Shown: positions 18,236-27,667 of the stretch, piece by piece
How the letters are laid out: every line of letters starts with the position of its first letter
Numbering within the stretch: the first letter of the stretch is position 1
Assembly (NCBI GenBank): GCA_900768875.1
Contig: CAAGEP010000006.1
Location: forward strand, 74,847-138,846
Reading direction: 5' to 3'
From: Alphaproteobacteria bacterium
GTDB taxonomy: Bacteria > Pseudomonadota > Alphaproteobacteria > CAAGCB01 > CAG-977
DNA: 64,000 bases
Translations under genes and position numbers: made by a program
Notes under the pieces: generated by a model
The model's database searches: none
What the model was told of the DNA's origin: nothing
What the model saw: the letters and a program-made list of their open reading frames with translations, nothing else

Positions 18236-19435
18236 ATGACAGTTCGGATACAAAAATTGATGCGGATTTTCACCACGGGAGTCTTTGTTTTCCTGTGGTT
18301 TTGCGCGCCTTGCCAAGCGGGACGGACGACGGGCGTCCGATTCGGCAGCCAAGGCGATTCGTCGGCGCGCATCGTCATCGATTTGACCGAAAAAACAAAT
18401 TTTAAAATCTTTCCCCTGCAAAATCCGTCCCGCGTCGTCATCGATTTGCCCGACACGACGAACGGCGTTTCGGAAAAAAGCATCGGCGATTTGCCCGCTT
18501 ATTTGAAAGACGTGCGGTTCGGCAAAAACGGCAAAGCGGCGCGCATCGTTTTGGAAACGGCGCGGGAAACGGTCATCAAAAAATCGTTCGTCCTTGCCCC
18601 GCAAAGCGGTTTCAAGTGGCGGTTGGTCGTCGATTTGGAAATTCTGCGCGATCAGCCGTTAAAACAGGTTTCCGCCGAATGGTACGACAACTCCGTTTCG
18701 GAACAAAAGCCCGCGCGAAAGTTCAACGAACAGCCAAAAGTCAAACCGCTTATCGTGCTTGACCCCGGACACGGCGGCAAAGACCCCGGCGCAATCGGCG
18801 TTTCGGGCGTGTATGAAAAGCATTTGACGCTAGCCATGGTCAAACAGCTGCGCGCTTTGCTGGAAAAAACGGGACGGTACCGCGTCAAGCTGACTCGTGA
18901 AACGGATATTTTCATCGCTTTGTATGCCAGACGGCGGTTCGCGCGGTCGGTCAACGCGGATTTGTTCATCTCGATTCACGCGGACAGCATCAAAAAACCG
19001 CAAACCCGCGGGCTGTCCGTTTACACCCTGTCCGAAAAAGCGTCCGACAAAGAAGCGGAAAAACTGGCGGAAAAGGAAAACAAGGTTGACTTGATAGCGG
19101 GAATCGATTTATCAAACGAAACGCAGGAAGTGACAGACATTCTGATTGATCTGGCGCGGCGCGAAACCAACAACCGTTCATCGTTTTTCGCTGAAAAGCT
19201 GATGAATGAAATCCGCAAGGAAATCAAGGTGCTGCCCAATTCCCACCGTTTCGCGGGATTTGCGGTGCTGAAATCGCCCGACGTGCCGTCCGTTTTAATC
19301 GAAATGGGCTATCTTTCCAACGCCGAAGAAGAAAGACTGTTGCGTCAGGCGCCGTATCGTGAAAAACTGGCAAGAGCGGCAGTCCGCGCGATTGACGATT
19401 ACTTTGCCGAAAAACACAAAGCGAACTTTAATTAA
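18236..19435 (+). CDS. amiC: N-acetylmuramoyl-L-alanine amidase, AmiC type (AMIN + amidase_3)
   Basis: Several starts are possible (TTG 18194, ATG 18236, ATG 18260). ATG 18236 gives 399 aa with a complete Sec signal peptide ending at FCAPCQA. Residues ~35-140 form an AMIN domain that targets the septum or poles (ARIVIDLTEKTNFKIF). Residues ~175-395 form the zinc amidase_3 domain: DPGHGGKDPGA, the glutamate in YEKHLTL, the histidine in ISIHADS, and the final IEMGYLSNAEEE. The enzyme cleaves the stem peptide from glycan during daughter-cell separation. PBP1a follows 13 bp later, so cutting and building enzymes share an operon. The ribosome site is weak at every candidate start. Confidence 0.88.
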   Translation: MTVRIQKLMRIFTTGVFVFLWFCAPCQAGRTTGVRFGSQGDSSARIVIDLTEKTNFKIFPLQNPSRVVIDLPDTTNGVSEKSIGDLPAYLKDVRFGKNGKAARIVLETARETVIKKSFVLAPQSGFKWRLVVDLEILRDQPLKQVSAEWYDNSVSEQKPARKFNEQPKVKPLIVLDPGHGGKDPGAIGVSGVYEKHLTLAMVKQLRALLEKTGRYRVKLTRETDIFIALYARRRFARSVNADLFISIHADSIKKPQTRGLSVYTLSEKASDKEAEKLAEKENKVDLIAGIDLSNETQEVTDILIDLARRETNNRSSFFAEKLMNEIRKEIKVLPNSHRFAGFAVLKSPDVPSVLIEMGYLSNAEEERLLRQAPYREKLARAAVRAIDDYFAEKHKANFN

Positions 19436-19448
19436 AGGGTAATACGAT

Positions 19449-22055
19449 ATGTCCAAGATTTTTTCAACTTTGCTCAGCTACGCCATGCTGATTGCGATTA
19501 TGGGGCTTATCGCGCTGTTGCTGATTTTTTCCCATTACGGCAGAAGCGTTGACGATTATCGTCAGCTGGCGACGTACGAACCGCCGATTACCAGCCGCTT
19601 GTACGCCGCGGACGGCAAACTGCTGGCGGAATACGCGTCCGAAAAACGTGTGTTCGTTCCTTACGAAGCTATTCCGCAAAAGCTGATTCAAGCCTTTATT
19701 TCCGCCGAAGATAAAAAGTTTTTCACGCACGGCGGCGTTGACTTTATGGGCATTACCCGCGCGGTGTTTCAAAACATCCGCAACATCGGCCGCGGCCGGC
19801 GCATGATCGGCGCGTCAACCATTACTCAGCAGGTCGCCAAAAACTTTCTGCTGACCAACGAAGCATCCTTTGAACGCAAAATCAAGGAAGCCATCCTTGC
19901 CGTGCGCATCGAACGCGCGTTTACCAAAGAATACATTATGGAATTGTACTTGAACCAGATTTATCTGGGGCATTATTCCTACGGCGTTGCGGCGGCGGCG
20001 CTGAATTACTTTGACAAATCGCTGGACGAACTGACGATTGCCGAAGACGCTTTTCTGGCGGCTTTGCCCAAAGGGCCGAACAACTACGATCCCGATAAAC
20101 GCTATGACGAAGCGGTGGCGCGCCGCAACTGGGTGCTGTCCCGTATGGCGGAGGACGGCTATATCACTGACGAACAAGCCATTGAAGCATCCCGCGAACC
20201 GATTACGCTCGCCAAACGCGCGCAAAGCGAAACGGCGGCGGACGGAGAATACTTTGCCGAAGAAATCCGCCGCACTCTGGTTTCCAAATACGGCGAGGAT
20301 ATTCTTTACAAGGGCGGATTGGCGGTCAGAACGACGCTTGATCCCGAAAAGCAGAAATATGCGGCCGACGCGTTGCGTCAGGGATTGCTGAACTACGACC
20401 GCCGCCACGGGTTCCGCGCGCCGATTGCCCACATCGATTTGGACGCGATTCCCGATGTCGAACCCGTCGAACAGCCCGAACAATCAGACCAAGCCGAAAC
20501 CTCCGCCGAAGAAACGGAGGAAACCGAAGTCGCCGAAGAAGAAATCCCCGATCCGAAATGGCTGGAACCGCTGAAATCCGTTCCCGTTGCTTCTTATGTT
20601 CCCGAAACGTGGAAAACGGCGATTGTGACGAATGTCACGGCCGAAGCCGCCGAAATCGGACTGGCCGACAAAACGACGGGGACGATTCCTTTGGCGGAAC
20701 TGAAATGGGCGCGCAAAAATTTGCCCGACCAGACATTGGGACCCGAAATCACCGCTGCGTCCGAAGTTTTGAAAACGGGTGACGTGATTTGGGTCGAACC
20801 CGTTAAATTCGGCGCGAAACGCGTGCCGTATCCCGAAAACACCTACACTTTGCGCCAAATCCCCGAAGTCGAAGGCGCGATGGTTGTTCTTGACCCGCAT
20901 ACGGGGCGCGTTCTGGCGATGGTCGGCGGCTTTTCGTTCAAGCGGTCGCAGTTCAACCGCGCGGTGCAAGCGAAACGTCAGCCGGGGTCAAGCTTCAAGC
21001 CGTTTGTGTATCTGGCGGCTTTGGACAAAGAATTTACGCCGTCGACGTTGGTTTTGGACGCGCCGTTTGTCATGGAGCAGGGCAACGGCATGGGAAAATG
21101 GAAGCCCAAAAATGTTTCCAAACGGTTTTACGGACCGACGACTTTGCGCATGGGCATCGAAAAGTCCCGCAACCTGATTACGATTCGTCTGGCGCGCGCA
21201 ATCGGTATCGACACAGTGGTTGAATACGCCAAAAAATTCGGCATTTCGGACGATTTGCCGCCGCAGATGTCCGTCGCCATCGGATCGGGCGAAACAACGG
21301 TTTTGCGGCTGGCGACGGCATACGGCATGCTGGTCAACGGGGGCAAAAAAATCGAACCCGTCTTAATCGACCGTATTCAAGACAGAACGGGCGCGACGGT
21401 GTATAATTCGGACACTCGTCCGTGCGAAAATTGCCGCGACGCAATGTGGGACGGACAGCCCGCTCCGAAAATCCCCGATATTCGCGAACAAATCGAAGAC
21501 CCGCGCAGCGCATACCAAATCATCAATATTATGACGGGGGTTTTGGCTCCGGGGGGCAGCGCGTCGAATTTACGCCGCTTGGGACGAACGTTCGCGGCGA
21601 AAACGGGAACGTCGAACAATTCTTTGGACGCTTGGTTTGTGGGTGTAACGCCCGATCTTGTCATGGCGGTATTTGTCGGCTTTGACGATCCGCGCACACT
21701 GGGCAAGCACGATTTGGGCGGTTCGGTCGCGTCGCCGATATTCAAACAGTTCGTTGATACGGCGTTAAAGGACGAACCCCGTATTCCGTTCCGTGTTCCC
21801 GCGGGTATCCGCTTTGTTCGCGTCAACCACAAAACGGGAAAACCCGCTTCGCCCAAAGACCGCGATGTCGTGTTGGAAGCTTTTAAAATCGGCGAAGACT
21901 GGCGCGGTAAAATCAAAGGCACTTTGGACGGTTCGGATGAAGAAAACGAACAAATCGACGACGACAAGGTCGATAAGACGGAGCAAATGCACAACCGCAT
22001 GCGTCAGACCGAAGAAATCGACGACAATATGCCCGATATCGGCAGTGTATTTTAA
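19449..22055 (+). CDS. mrcA: Penicillin-binding protein 1A (bifunctional transglycosylase/transpeptidase)
   Basis: An 868-aa class A PBP. The N-terminal membrane helix (~5-27) is followed by the GT51 glycosyltransferase with catalytic Glu in FISAEDKKFFTHGG (~86) and GASTITQQVAKN. An OB-like region follows, with an acidic Glu-rich insert (~340-370). The transpeptidase domain has SSFK (Ser ~514) and KTGTSNN (~717), plus SRN and GSGETT motifs. The enzyme polymerises and crosslinks peptidoglycan in the periplasm. It sits downstream of amiC and 18 bp upstream of prfB. Length and motif order are normal for alphaproteobacterial PBP1a. Confidence 0.94.
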   Translation: MSKIFSTLLSYAMLIAIMGLIALLLIFSHYGRSVDDYRQLATYEPPITSRLYAADGKLLAEYASEKRVFVPYEAIPQKLIQAFISAEDKKFFTHGGVDFMGITRAVFQNIRNIGRGRRMIGASTITQQVAKNFLLTNEASFERKIKEAILAVRIERAFTKEYIMELYLNQIYLGHYSYGVAAAALNYFDKSLDELTIAEDAFLAALPKGPNNYDPDKRYDEAVARRNWVLSRMAEDGYITDEQAIEASREPITLAKRAQSETAADGEYFAEEIRRTLVSKYGEDILYKGGLAVRTTLDPEKQKYAADALRQGLLNYDRRHGFRAPIAHIDLDAIPDVEPVEQPEQSDQAETSAEETEETEVAEEEIPDPKWLEPLKSVPVASYVPETWKTAIVTNVTAEAAEIGLADKTTGTIPLAELKWARKNLPDQTLGPEITAASEVLKTGDVIWVEPVKFGAKRVPYPENTYTLRQIPEVEGAMVVLDPHTGRVLAMVGGFSFKRSQFNRAVQAKRQPGSSFKPFVYLAALDKEFTPSTLVLDAPFVMEQGNGMGKWKPKNVSKRFYGPTTLRMGIEKSRNLITIRLARAIGIDTVVEYAKKFGISDDLPPQMSVAIGSGETTVLRLATAYGMLVNGGKKIEPVLIDRIQDRTGATVYNSDTRPCENCRDAMWDGQPAPKIPDIREQIEDPRSAYQIINIMTGVLAPGGSASNLRRLGRTFAAKTGTSNNSLDAWFVGVTPDLVMAVFVGFDDPRTLGKHDLGGSVASPIFKQFVDTALKDEPRIPFRVPAGIRFVRVNHKTGKPASPKDRDVVLEAFKIGEDWRGKIKGTLDGSDEENEQIDDDKVDKTEQMHNRMRQTEEIDDNMPDIGSVF

Positions 22056-22073
22056 CGAAAGGAGTTCTCTTAA

Positions 22074-23190
22074 ATGAAAGCTGAAACGGCTACCCTTATC
22101 CAAGACATCAAGCAGTCGCTGGAACTGCTGAGGAGGCATCTTTGACTGGGACAATGCGTTGTACCGGTTGGAGGAAATCAATTCGTTAACGGCGGATGCC
22201 AATTTGTGGAACAATCCCGAACAGGCGCAAAAGCTGATGGCAGAGCGCACTTATCTGGAGGATTCCGTCAAAGGCTGCCGCGATTTGGAACAAGGGGTCA
22301 AGGACGCCGAAGACTTGATTGAACTGGGCGAAGCCGAGGGCGATAACGAAATCGTCGCCGAAGCCGAAGCGTCGCTTGCCGATTTGCAGAAACAGGCGCA
22401 AAAGCAAACATTGAACGCTCTTTTGTCGGGCGAAGCGGATTCCAACGACACTTACTTGGAAATTCACGCGGGCGCGGGTGGCACGGAAGCGCAGGACTGG
22501 TCGGAAATGCTGTTGCGCATGTATATGCGCTGGGCGGAAAAACACGACTTCAAGGTCGAATATCTGGAAGCCAGCGAAGGCGAAGAAGCCGGCATCAAGT
22601 CTTCGATTATCAAAATATCGGGACACAACGCTTACGGCTGGCTGAAAACGGAAAGCGGCGTTCACCGCTTGGTGCGCATATCGCCTTATGACGCGAACGC
22701 GCGCCGCCACACCAGCTTCAGCTCTGTGTGGGTGTACCCCGTGATTGACGACAGCATCAAAATCGACATCAACCCCGCAGATTGCAAAATCGACACTTAC
22801 CGTTCTTCGGGCGCGGGCGGTCAGCACGTCAACAAAACGGAATCCGCCGTGCGCATCACGCACATTCCGACGGGCGTCGTCGTGTCGTGCCAGACTCAGC
22901 GTTCCCAGTTCCAGAACAAAGACGTGGCGTGGTCGATGCTGCGCGCGCGCCTGTACGAAATCGAGCTGAAGAAAAAAGAGGAAAAAATCCAAAGTCAGGA
23001 AGACGCCAAAGCCGATATCGGCTGGGGACATCAGATTCGCTCTTATGTTCTGCAGCCTTATCAGATGGTCAAGGATTTGCGCACCGAAGTCGAAACGTCG
23101 GACACCAAAGGCGTTTTGGACGGCGACATCGATTTGTTTTTGGAAGCTTCTCTCGCCGCAAGGATTCAAGGCAATGAAGACGCTTCTTAA
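22074..23190 (+). CDS. prfB: Peptide chain release factor 2, with programmed +1 frameshift
   Basis: Encoded as 22074-22142 joined to 22144-23190 (371 aa). ATG 22074 follows AAGGAG. After 23 codons, CTT TGA C occurs with AGGAGG three bases before the CTT, the classical autoregulatory frameshift geometry; the ribosome skips T22143 and continues with GAC. The product terminates translation at UGA and UAA. GGQ lies in SGAGGQHVNKTESAVRITH (~247-250). The stop-codon tripeptide, normally SPF in RF2, reads SPY here (about residues 203-205, in VRISPYDANARRHT). The gene lies in the amiC-mrcA-prfB operon, and the following lipoprotein gene overlaps its end by 17 bp. Confidence 0.95.
22134..22146 (+). 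promoter_or_regulatory. prfB programmed +1 frameshift signal
   Basis: The signal runs from 22131 (AGGAGG at 22131-22136) through CAT to CTTTGAC at 22140-22146. The internal Shine-Dalgarno-like element and the slippery CTT before the TGA stop match the known RF2 feedback site: low RF2 leaves TGA undecoded and favours the shift. Confidence 0.93.
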
Positions 23191-23920
23191 TTTGTGTTTG
23201 ACGGTTTTGCTGTTCGGGTGTGTTTCGCCGTTGTCCGAAACCGACCCCGAACTGTACCGTCAATACAAATACTGGGAAGCGGGCGTCAACGACTGGCACC
23301 CTGCGCGCGGGTTCGACGTGCGCGTCAACCGGTTCCTAAACGGCGGCTGGTACGGTTTGCGTTTGACTCCGCATCGGGAAAACGCGCCGTCTTTTGCGTC
23401 GGGCTATATCGAAGCGGCGGAACAGGTCGCGTTTGAAATGATGACCGCGCAGTGCGGCGCGCAGAATTTTGTCGCGCAAGCCGCTCCGCAGGACGCGGGG
23501 CTGCGCACGCTTGACAGGTACTTTTATCAAAACGCCGATTTGTCCATAGGCATCCGTTTCCGTTGCCGCAAAGAGGCCGAAAAACCGACATACGATTTCT
23601 TGCAGACCGAACAGCAAAAATGGAGCAAAGCGCACCGCGTATGGGACGAAATCGGCGGAATTCAAGCCGCTGTCGATATTTTGCCCCCCGATGTCGGCGG
23701 GTTGCATCAGATTAAAATCCGTTTGTTCGGCGGCGACGCGAACGACAACCGCCGATTGGCGCGCAAAGTCATGCTGAACATCTGCGAAGGTCCCTCATTC
23801 AGAATGACGTACGAGAAATTCGCGCTTGATTTGGTTCCCGTCGGCCGTCCGCCGGAAATCGTATCCAACGAAAACATCATGGCATACGGTTTTAAATGTT
23901 ATACGCGGGGGAAAAAATGA
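23174..23920 (+). CDS. Predicted lipoprotein of unknown function
   Basis: The start is ATG 23174, inside the end of prfB; a longer frame from 23045 is only the prfB shadow. The 248-aa product has a lipoprotein signal MKTLLNLCLTVLLFGC, with the lipobox cysteine at residue 16, so it is probably anchored in the envelope. The mature part has no motif I recognise: YRQYKYWEAGVNDW near the start, then a mixed alpha/beta region with several cysteines (AQCGAQNFV, IRFRCRK, NICEG, FKCYTRG). The stop overlaps the start of the next hydrolase gene (ATGA), so the two are coupled. Function unknown. Confidence 0.75.
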   Translation: MKTLLNLCLTVLLFGCVSPLSETDPELYRQYKYWEAGVNDWHPARGFDVRVNRFLNGGWYGLRLTPHRENAPSFASGYIEAAEQVAFEMMTAQCGAQNFVAQAAPQDAGLRTLDRYFYQNADLSIGIRFRCRKEAEKPTYDFLQTEQQKWSKAHRVWDEIGGIQAAVDILPPDVGGLHQIKIRLFGGDANDNRRLARKVMLNICEGPSFRMTYEKFALDLVPVGRPPEIVSNENIMAYGFKCYTRGKK

Positions 23921-24711
23921 AAATCGTTGCGGGGGCGGCCGTTTTATACGGACTTGCTTTGATTTGGGTCGCGGTCAACCAGCGCAAGCTGATGTACCAC
24001 CCCGAAACTCGATTATACACGCCGCACCAAAACGAGGTCTTTGCCCATGAATCCGTCGTTCTGCATACGGCTGACGGCTTGACGCTGAAAGCCGCCTACA
24101 AAGCCCCCGAAAACGGCAAGCCCGTTGTGATTTACTTTCACGGCAACACGGGCATTGTCGCCGACGCACTGCACAAACTTGTCCCCCTCGTCAACGCGGG
24201 ATACGGCGTTTTAATGCCCGAATACCGCGGCTTTGACGGCAACGCGGGCGCACCGTCGGAACAGGGGTTAATCCAAGACGCCGAAGCCGCTTTGCGCTTT
24301 GTGCAAACAACGGCGCCCGATTCTCCCGTTGTTTACTACGGCATGTCCATGGGAACGGGCGTGGCGAACGCGCTGGCGGCAAAATTCCCGCCCGCCGCTT
24401 TGGTGCAGGAATGCGGCTTTACGTCCATGACGGCGGCGGCGCAAAACCGCTATTGGTTTTTGCCCGTCAAACTGTTGATTAAAGACACCTACGATTCCGA
24501 AAAAAGAATCGCGTCCTTGACCGCGCCTTTGCTGATTTTGCACGGCGAAAAAGACAAAACCGTCCCCGTATCGCACGCGTCCGAAATGCTGCAAGCGGCG
24601 AAATCGAAAAATAAAACGATTAAAATCTATCCCGACGGACATCATATCGACTTGTACGATTTCGGGGCAAGCGAAGATGTACTGAACTGGCTGAACGGAT
24701 TGTTCGGATAA
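23917..24711 (+). CDS. Membrane-anchored alpha/beta hydrolase (YfhR/ABHD13-like)
   Basis: The start is ATG 23917, in ATGA overlap with the lipoprotein stop and preceded by GGGGGA. The 264-aa product has one N-terminal membrane helix (~2-20) and then an alpha/beta hydrolase fold: oxyanion region VIYFHGNTG, nucleophile elbow GMSMG, acid in LHGEKDKTVPV and histidine in PDGHHIDLY. Similar proteins (YfhR, BEM46) are serine hydrolases of unknown substrate facing the periplasm or cytoplasm. It converges on lolA with only three bases between the stops. Family assignment is firm, substrate unknown. Confidence 0.85.
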   Translation: MKIVAGAAVLYGLALIWVAVNQRKLMYHPETRLYTPHQNEVFAHESVVLHTADGLTLKAAYKAPENGKPVVIYFHGNTGIVADALHKLVPLVNAGYGVLMPEYRGFDGNAGAPSEQGLIQDAEAALRFVQTTAPDSPVVYYGMSMGTGVANALAAKFPPAALVQECGFTSMTAAAQNRYWFLPVKLLIKDTYDSEKRIASLTAPLLILHGEKDKTVPVSHASEMLQAAKSKNKTIKIYPDGHHIDLYDFGASEDVLNWLNGLFG

Positions 24712-24714
24712 TCC

Positions 24715-25347
24715 TTACATATCCCCGGGACGTTTGCGGTACGGGTCTTTGAATTTAAACGAAGCGTCGTCCACGGGCGAGTTGAATTCCGTATTGTTCA
24801 GCGTAACCAGCGTGGTAACGCCCTGCGCATCCGTTACGCGCCATTGTTTCAGCGTCAGCGGCTTGTCTTTGAAAACCAATGTGATTTTTCCCGCGTGCGG
24901 CTGGTCTTGGCGGAAGACCGTCAGACTGATCAATCCGTTTTCGTGTTCGACATTTTCAACCGTCAGATGTTCTTTGTCAAACGACAGGCTGTCTTTCATA
25001 ATCAAAGACGCGGGATTGTCGTCCAAGTCCAAGTATGTTACCTGTTCCAGTTTTTTGTCGTGGAAAATCAGATAGTAGCCGTCCGCAACGATTTCAACGG
25101 GCTGAGTCGTGTATTTCAACCGCATTTTGTTGGGCTTTTTCATCAAAAAAGTCCCTTCCGCCGCCGCACCGTTTTGAGATACCTGATAGAAATCGCTTTT
25201 TATCGACCGCACGCCGTTGAAGTATTTTTCCACCGCAGTGACGGTTTGTTTTTGGCTGTCCGTCAGCGGAGCGTATTTTATCTGCTGCGCCTGCGCCTGA
25301 ACGGCAAACACGGTTAAAATCAACAGAAGGCATACTTTTTTGAACAT
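24715..25347 (-). CDS. lolA: Outer-membrane lipoprotein carrier protein LolA family
   Basis: The start is ATG 25347, which gives a clean signal peptide ending VQAQA; a longer frame from 25398 runs into ftsK. The 210-aa product has the LolA half-barrel pattern: GTFLMKKPNKMRLKY, ADGYYLIFHDKKLEQVTYLDL, and SPVDDASFKF at the end. LolA ferries lipoproteins across the periplasm from LolCDE to the outer membrane. It lies 10 bp downstream of ftsK, a widespread arrangement. Several lipobox proteins in this window would be clients. Confidence 0.88.
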   Translation of the reverse strand: MFKKVCLLLILTVFAVQAQAQQIKYAPLTDSQKQTVTAVEKYFNGVRSIKSDFYQVSQNGAAAEGTFLMKKPNKMRLKYTTQPVEIVADGYYLIFHDKKLEQVTYLDLDDNPASLIMKDSLSFDKEHLTVENVEHENGLISLTVFRQDQPHAGKITLVFKDKPLTLKQWRVTDAQGVTTLVTLNNTEFNSPVDDASFKFKDPYRKRPGDM

Positions 25348-25357
25348 GGCTTTTCCT

Positions 25358-27655
25358 TTAAGTGTGTTCGGGAACCAAAATTTCGCGTTTGCCCGCAACG
25401 TTCGGAGCGGAAACGACGCCTTCGCGTTCCATTTGGTCGATTAAATCCGCCGCGCGGTTGTAGCCGATTCGCAGCTGGCGCTGAATATAGCTGGTCGTCG
25501 GCTTTCTGTCGCGCAAAACAATCGCTACGGCTTTGTCGTACAAGCTGTTGGCGTCGTCGTCCGCCGAAACGCCTGCGCCCGTGCCGTTCGCCGTTCCGAC
25601 GGCTTCGGGCGGTTCTTCGGTTACCGCCTGTTCGTATTGCGGCGTTCCCTGCAGCCGCAAATGCGCCGTAATCGCTTCGACTTCCGCATCGCTGACAAAC
25701 GGGCCGTGCAAACGCTTCGCCCGTTGTCCCTGCGCCAGATAAAGCATATCGCCGCGTCCCAACAGCTGTTCCGCGCCTTGCTCGCCCAAAATCGTGCGGC
25801 TGTCGATTTTCGTTGTAACACGGAAGCTGATTCGTTCGGGAAAGTTTGCTTTAATCGTGCCGGTGATGACATCCACGGACGGTCGTTGCGTCGCCATAAT
25901 CAAGTGAATGCCCGCCGCGCGCGCTTTTTGCGCAATGCGCTGAATGGCGACTTCCACGTCTTTGCCCGCCGTCAGCATTAAATCCGCCATTTCATCGACA
26001 ATCACGACAATGTAAGGGAACGGACGCAAGTTCAGCGGCTGTTCTTCGTACACGGGAACGCCGTCGTCGTACCCCGTCAAAACGGTACGGGTCATCGGTT
26101 CTTTGGAAGCCAGCATTTCCTTGACTTTGGCGTTGTAGCCGTCAATGTTGCGCACGCCGATCTGACTCATCAGCTGGTAGCGGTCGTCCATTTCCCGCAC
26201 TGCCCAGTTCAACGCCAAAACCGCTTTTTTCGGATCGGTTACGACAGGAGTCAACAGATGAGGAATGCCGTTGTACACGGACAGTTCCAACATTTTCGGG
26301 TCAATCATGATAAAGCGCACCTGTTCGGGCGTCAAACGGTACAGCAGCGACAAAATCATCGTGTTAATCGCGACGGATTTACCCGATCCCGTCGTCCCCG
26401 CAACCAGCAAGTGCGGCATTTTCGCCAAATCCGTAAAGGTCGGTTTCCCGCCGATATCCTTTCCCAAAGCCAGCGTCAACGGCTTTTCGGATTTTTTGAA
26501 TTCGTCGGTTGCCAGCAATTCCTTCAAGTACACGTCGGCGCGTTTTTCGTTGGGCATTTCGATGCCGATGACGCTTTCGCCGGGAACGACCGCGATGCGC
26601 ACGGAAAGCGCGCTCATCGATCGCGCGATGTCGTCGGCAAGGTTGATAACGCGCGTTGTTTTAATCCCCGGAGCAGGCTCCAGTTCAAACAAAGTAACGA
26701 CAGGGCCGGGGCGGACGTTGACGATTCTGCCTTTGATGCCGTATTCCTCCAACACCGTTTCCAACTGACGGGCGCGAGCTTCCAAAGCGTCTTTGCTCAT
26801 CACGGGTTCTTTGTCGGCTTTGGGTTTTGCCAAAAAGTCCAGCTTCGGCAAATGAAAGTCCTGTTTTTGATAATCGCGCTGCTCCTTGATGGAACGCAAA
26901 GGCGACGGCTTCGGCGCGGTATGTTTTTCGGGTTGCGGCGTTTCGCCCAAATCCAAATCGCCTTGTTTTGTAAACAGGCTTTCGGGGATTTCATCGGGCG
27001 GGTTTTGTTCATCGGCGGTTTCCGTTTCCTTTTTGCGGCGTAAAATCAAACCGAACAATTTGCCGCAAGCCGTTTCCAATGCGGAAAACCACCGTTTCAA
27101 CAGCCAGAACGGAATTCCCAAAGTCGCCGCCAGTCCGAACACCGCCGCCGCGAACGCAAGCGGCTGAATCACAAAAGCGGGATACGGAAAGTGCGCTTTT
27201 TCCAATAAAGCAATCACGGGCGTGTAAAACGCGGGCACCACCGCGCCGCCCGCGCCCGCGTAAACGGGCCATCCCGCCGCAAAGGGCAGGGCGGACAGCA
27301 TAATCAAAATCAACAGCAACGTGGGAACAAAGCACAAAATGCGCAAAGCTTGAAATTTATGCCATTTTAAACGGAGGACGATGATTCCCCAAGCAATCAA
27401 AGCAATCGGGAACAGCAAAGCGCCGAATCCGAAATACTGCCACAACGTATCCGACAGATACGACCCGAAATAGCCCAGCGCGTTGTGCGGCGTTTCACCC
27501 GTCGCGGTATTGAACGACGGATCGCTTATCCGGTAGGTCGCCAGCGCGGCCGCAACGGCAACGCCCGCCAAAACGACGGCGATTCCCGCACAACGAACGG
27601 CGGTTTGGTGGAAAAACGCCTTGACCACAGGCGGGAGCAGAGGTTTACTGTTCAT
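25358..27655 (-). CDS. ftsK: DNA translocase FtsK
   Basis: A 765-aa FtsK/SpoIIIE protein. The N-terminal ~190 residues contain four membrane helices, followed by a short linker (~200-270), the alpha/beta motor with Walker A GTTGSGKS (~419-426) and Walker B YIVVIVDEMADLM, and the C-terminal gamma winged helix (RKPTTSYIQRQLRIGYNRAA) that reads chromosome polarity (KOPS) and activates XerCD. It pumps DNA at the septum so dimers can be resolved before division. The start has AGGTGA upstream. It sits in a minus-strand operon after cnoX and the LON-N gene and before lolA. Confidence 0.95.
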   Translation of the reverse strand: MNSKPLLPPVVKAFFHQTAVRCAGIAVVLAGVAVAAALATYRISDPSFNTATGETPHNALGYFGSYLSDTLWQYFGFGALLFPIALIAWGIIVLRLKWHKFQALRILCFVPTLLLILIMLSALPFAAGWPVYAGAGGAVVPAFYTPVIALLEKAHFPYPAFVIQPLAFAAAVFGLAATLGIPFWLLKRWFSALETACGKLFGLILRRKKETETADEQNPPDEIPESLFTKQGDLDLGETPQPEKHTAPKPSPLRSIKEQRDYQKQDFHLPKLDFLAKPKADKEPVMSKDALEARARQLETVLEEYGIKGRIVNVRPGPVVTLFELEPAPGIKTTRVINLADDIARSMSALSVRIAVVPGESVIGIEMPNEKRADVYLKELLATDEFKKSEKPLTLALGKDIGGKPTFTDLAKMPHLLVAGTTGSGKSVAINTMILSLLYRLTPEQVRFIMIDPKMLELSVYNGIPHLLTPVVTDPKKAVLALNWAVREMDDRYQLMSQIGVRNIDGYNAKVKEMLASKEPMTRTVLTGYDDGVPVYEEQPLNLRPFPYIVVIVDEMADLMLTAGKDVEVAIQRIAQKARAAGIHLIMATQRPSVDVITGTIKANFPERISFRVTTKIDSRTILGEQGAEQLLGRGDMLYLAQGQRAKRLHGPFVSDAEVEAITAHLRLQGTPQYEQAVTEEPPEAVGTANGTGAGVSADDDANSLYDKAVAIVLRDRKPTTSYIQRQLRIGYNRAADLIDQMEREGVVSAPNVAGKREILVPEHT

Positions 27656-27667
27656 CGTTTCACCTGT

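Noticed and set aside
22074..22145. prfB read as a broken gene because of the early TGA
   Set aside because: The TGA sits in the standard CTTTGAC frameshift signal with AGGAGG upstream; RF2 is intact across it.
23045..23173. Upstream extension of the lipoprotein frame
   Set aside because: It lies within prfB and lacks a signal; the lipobox signal begins at ATG 23174.
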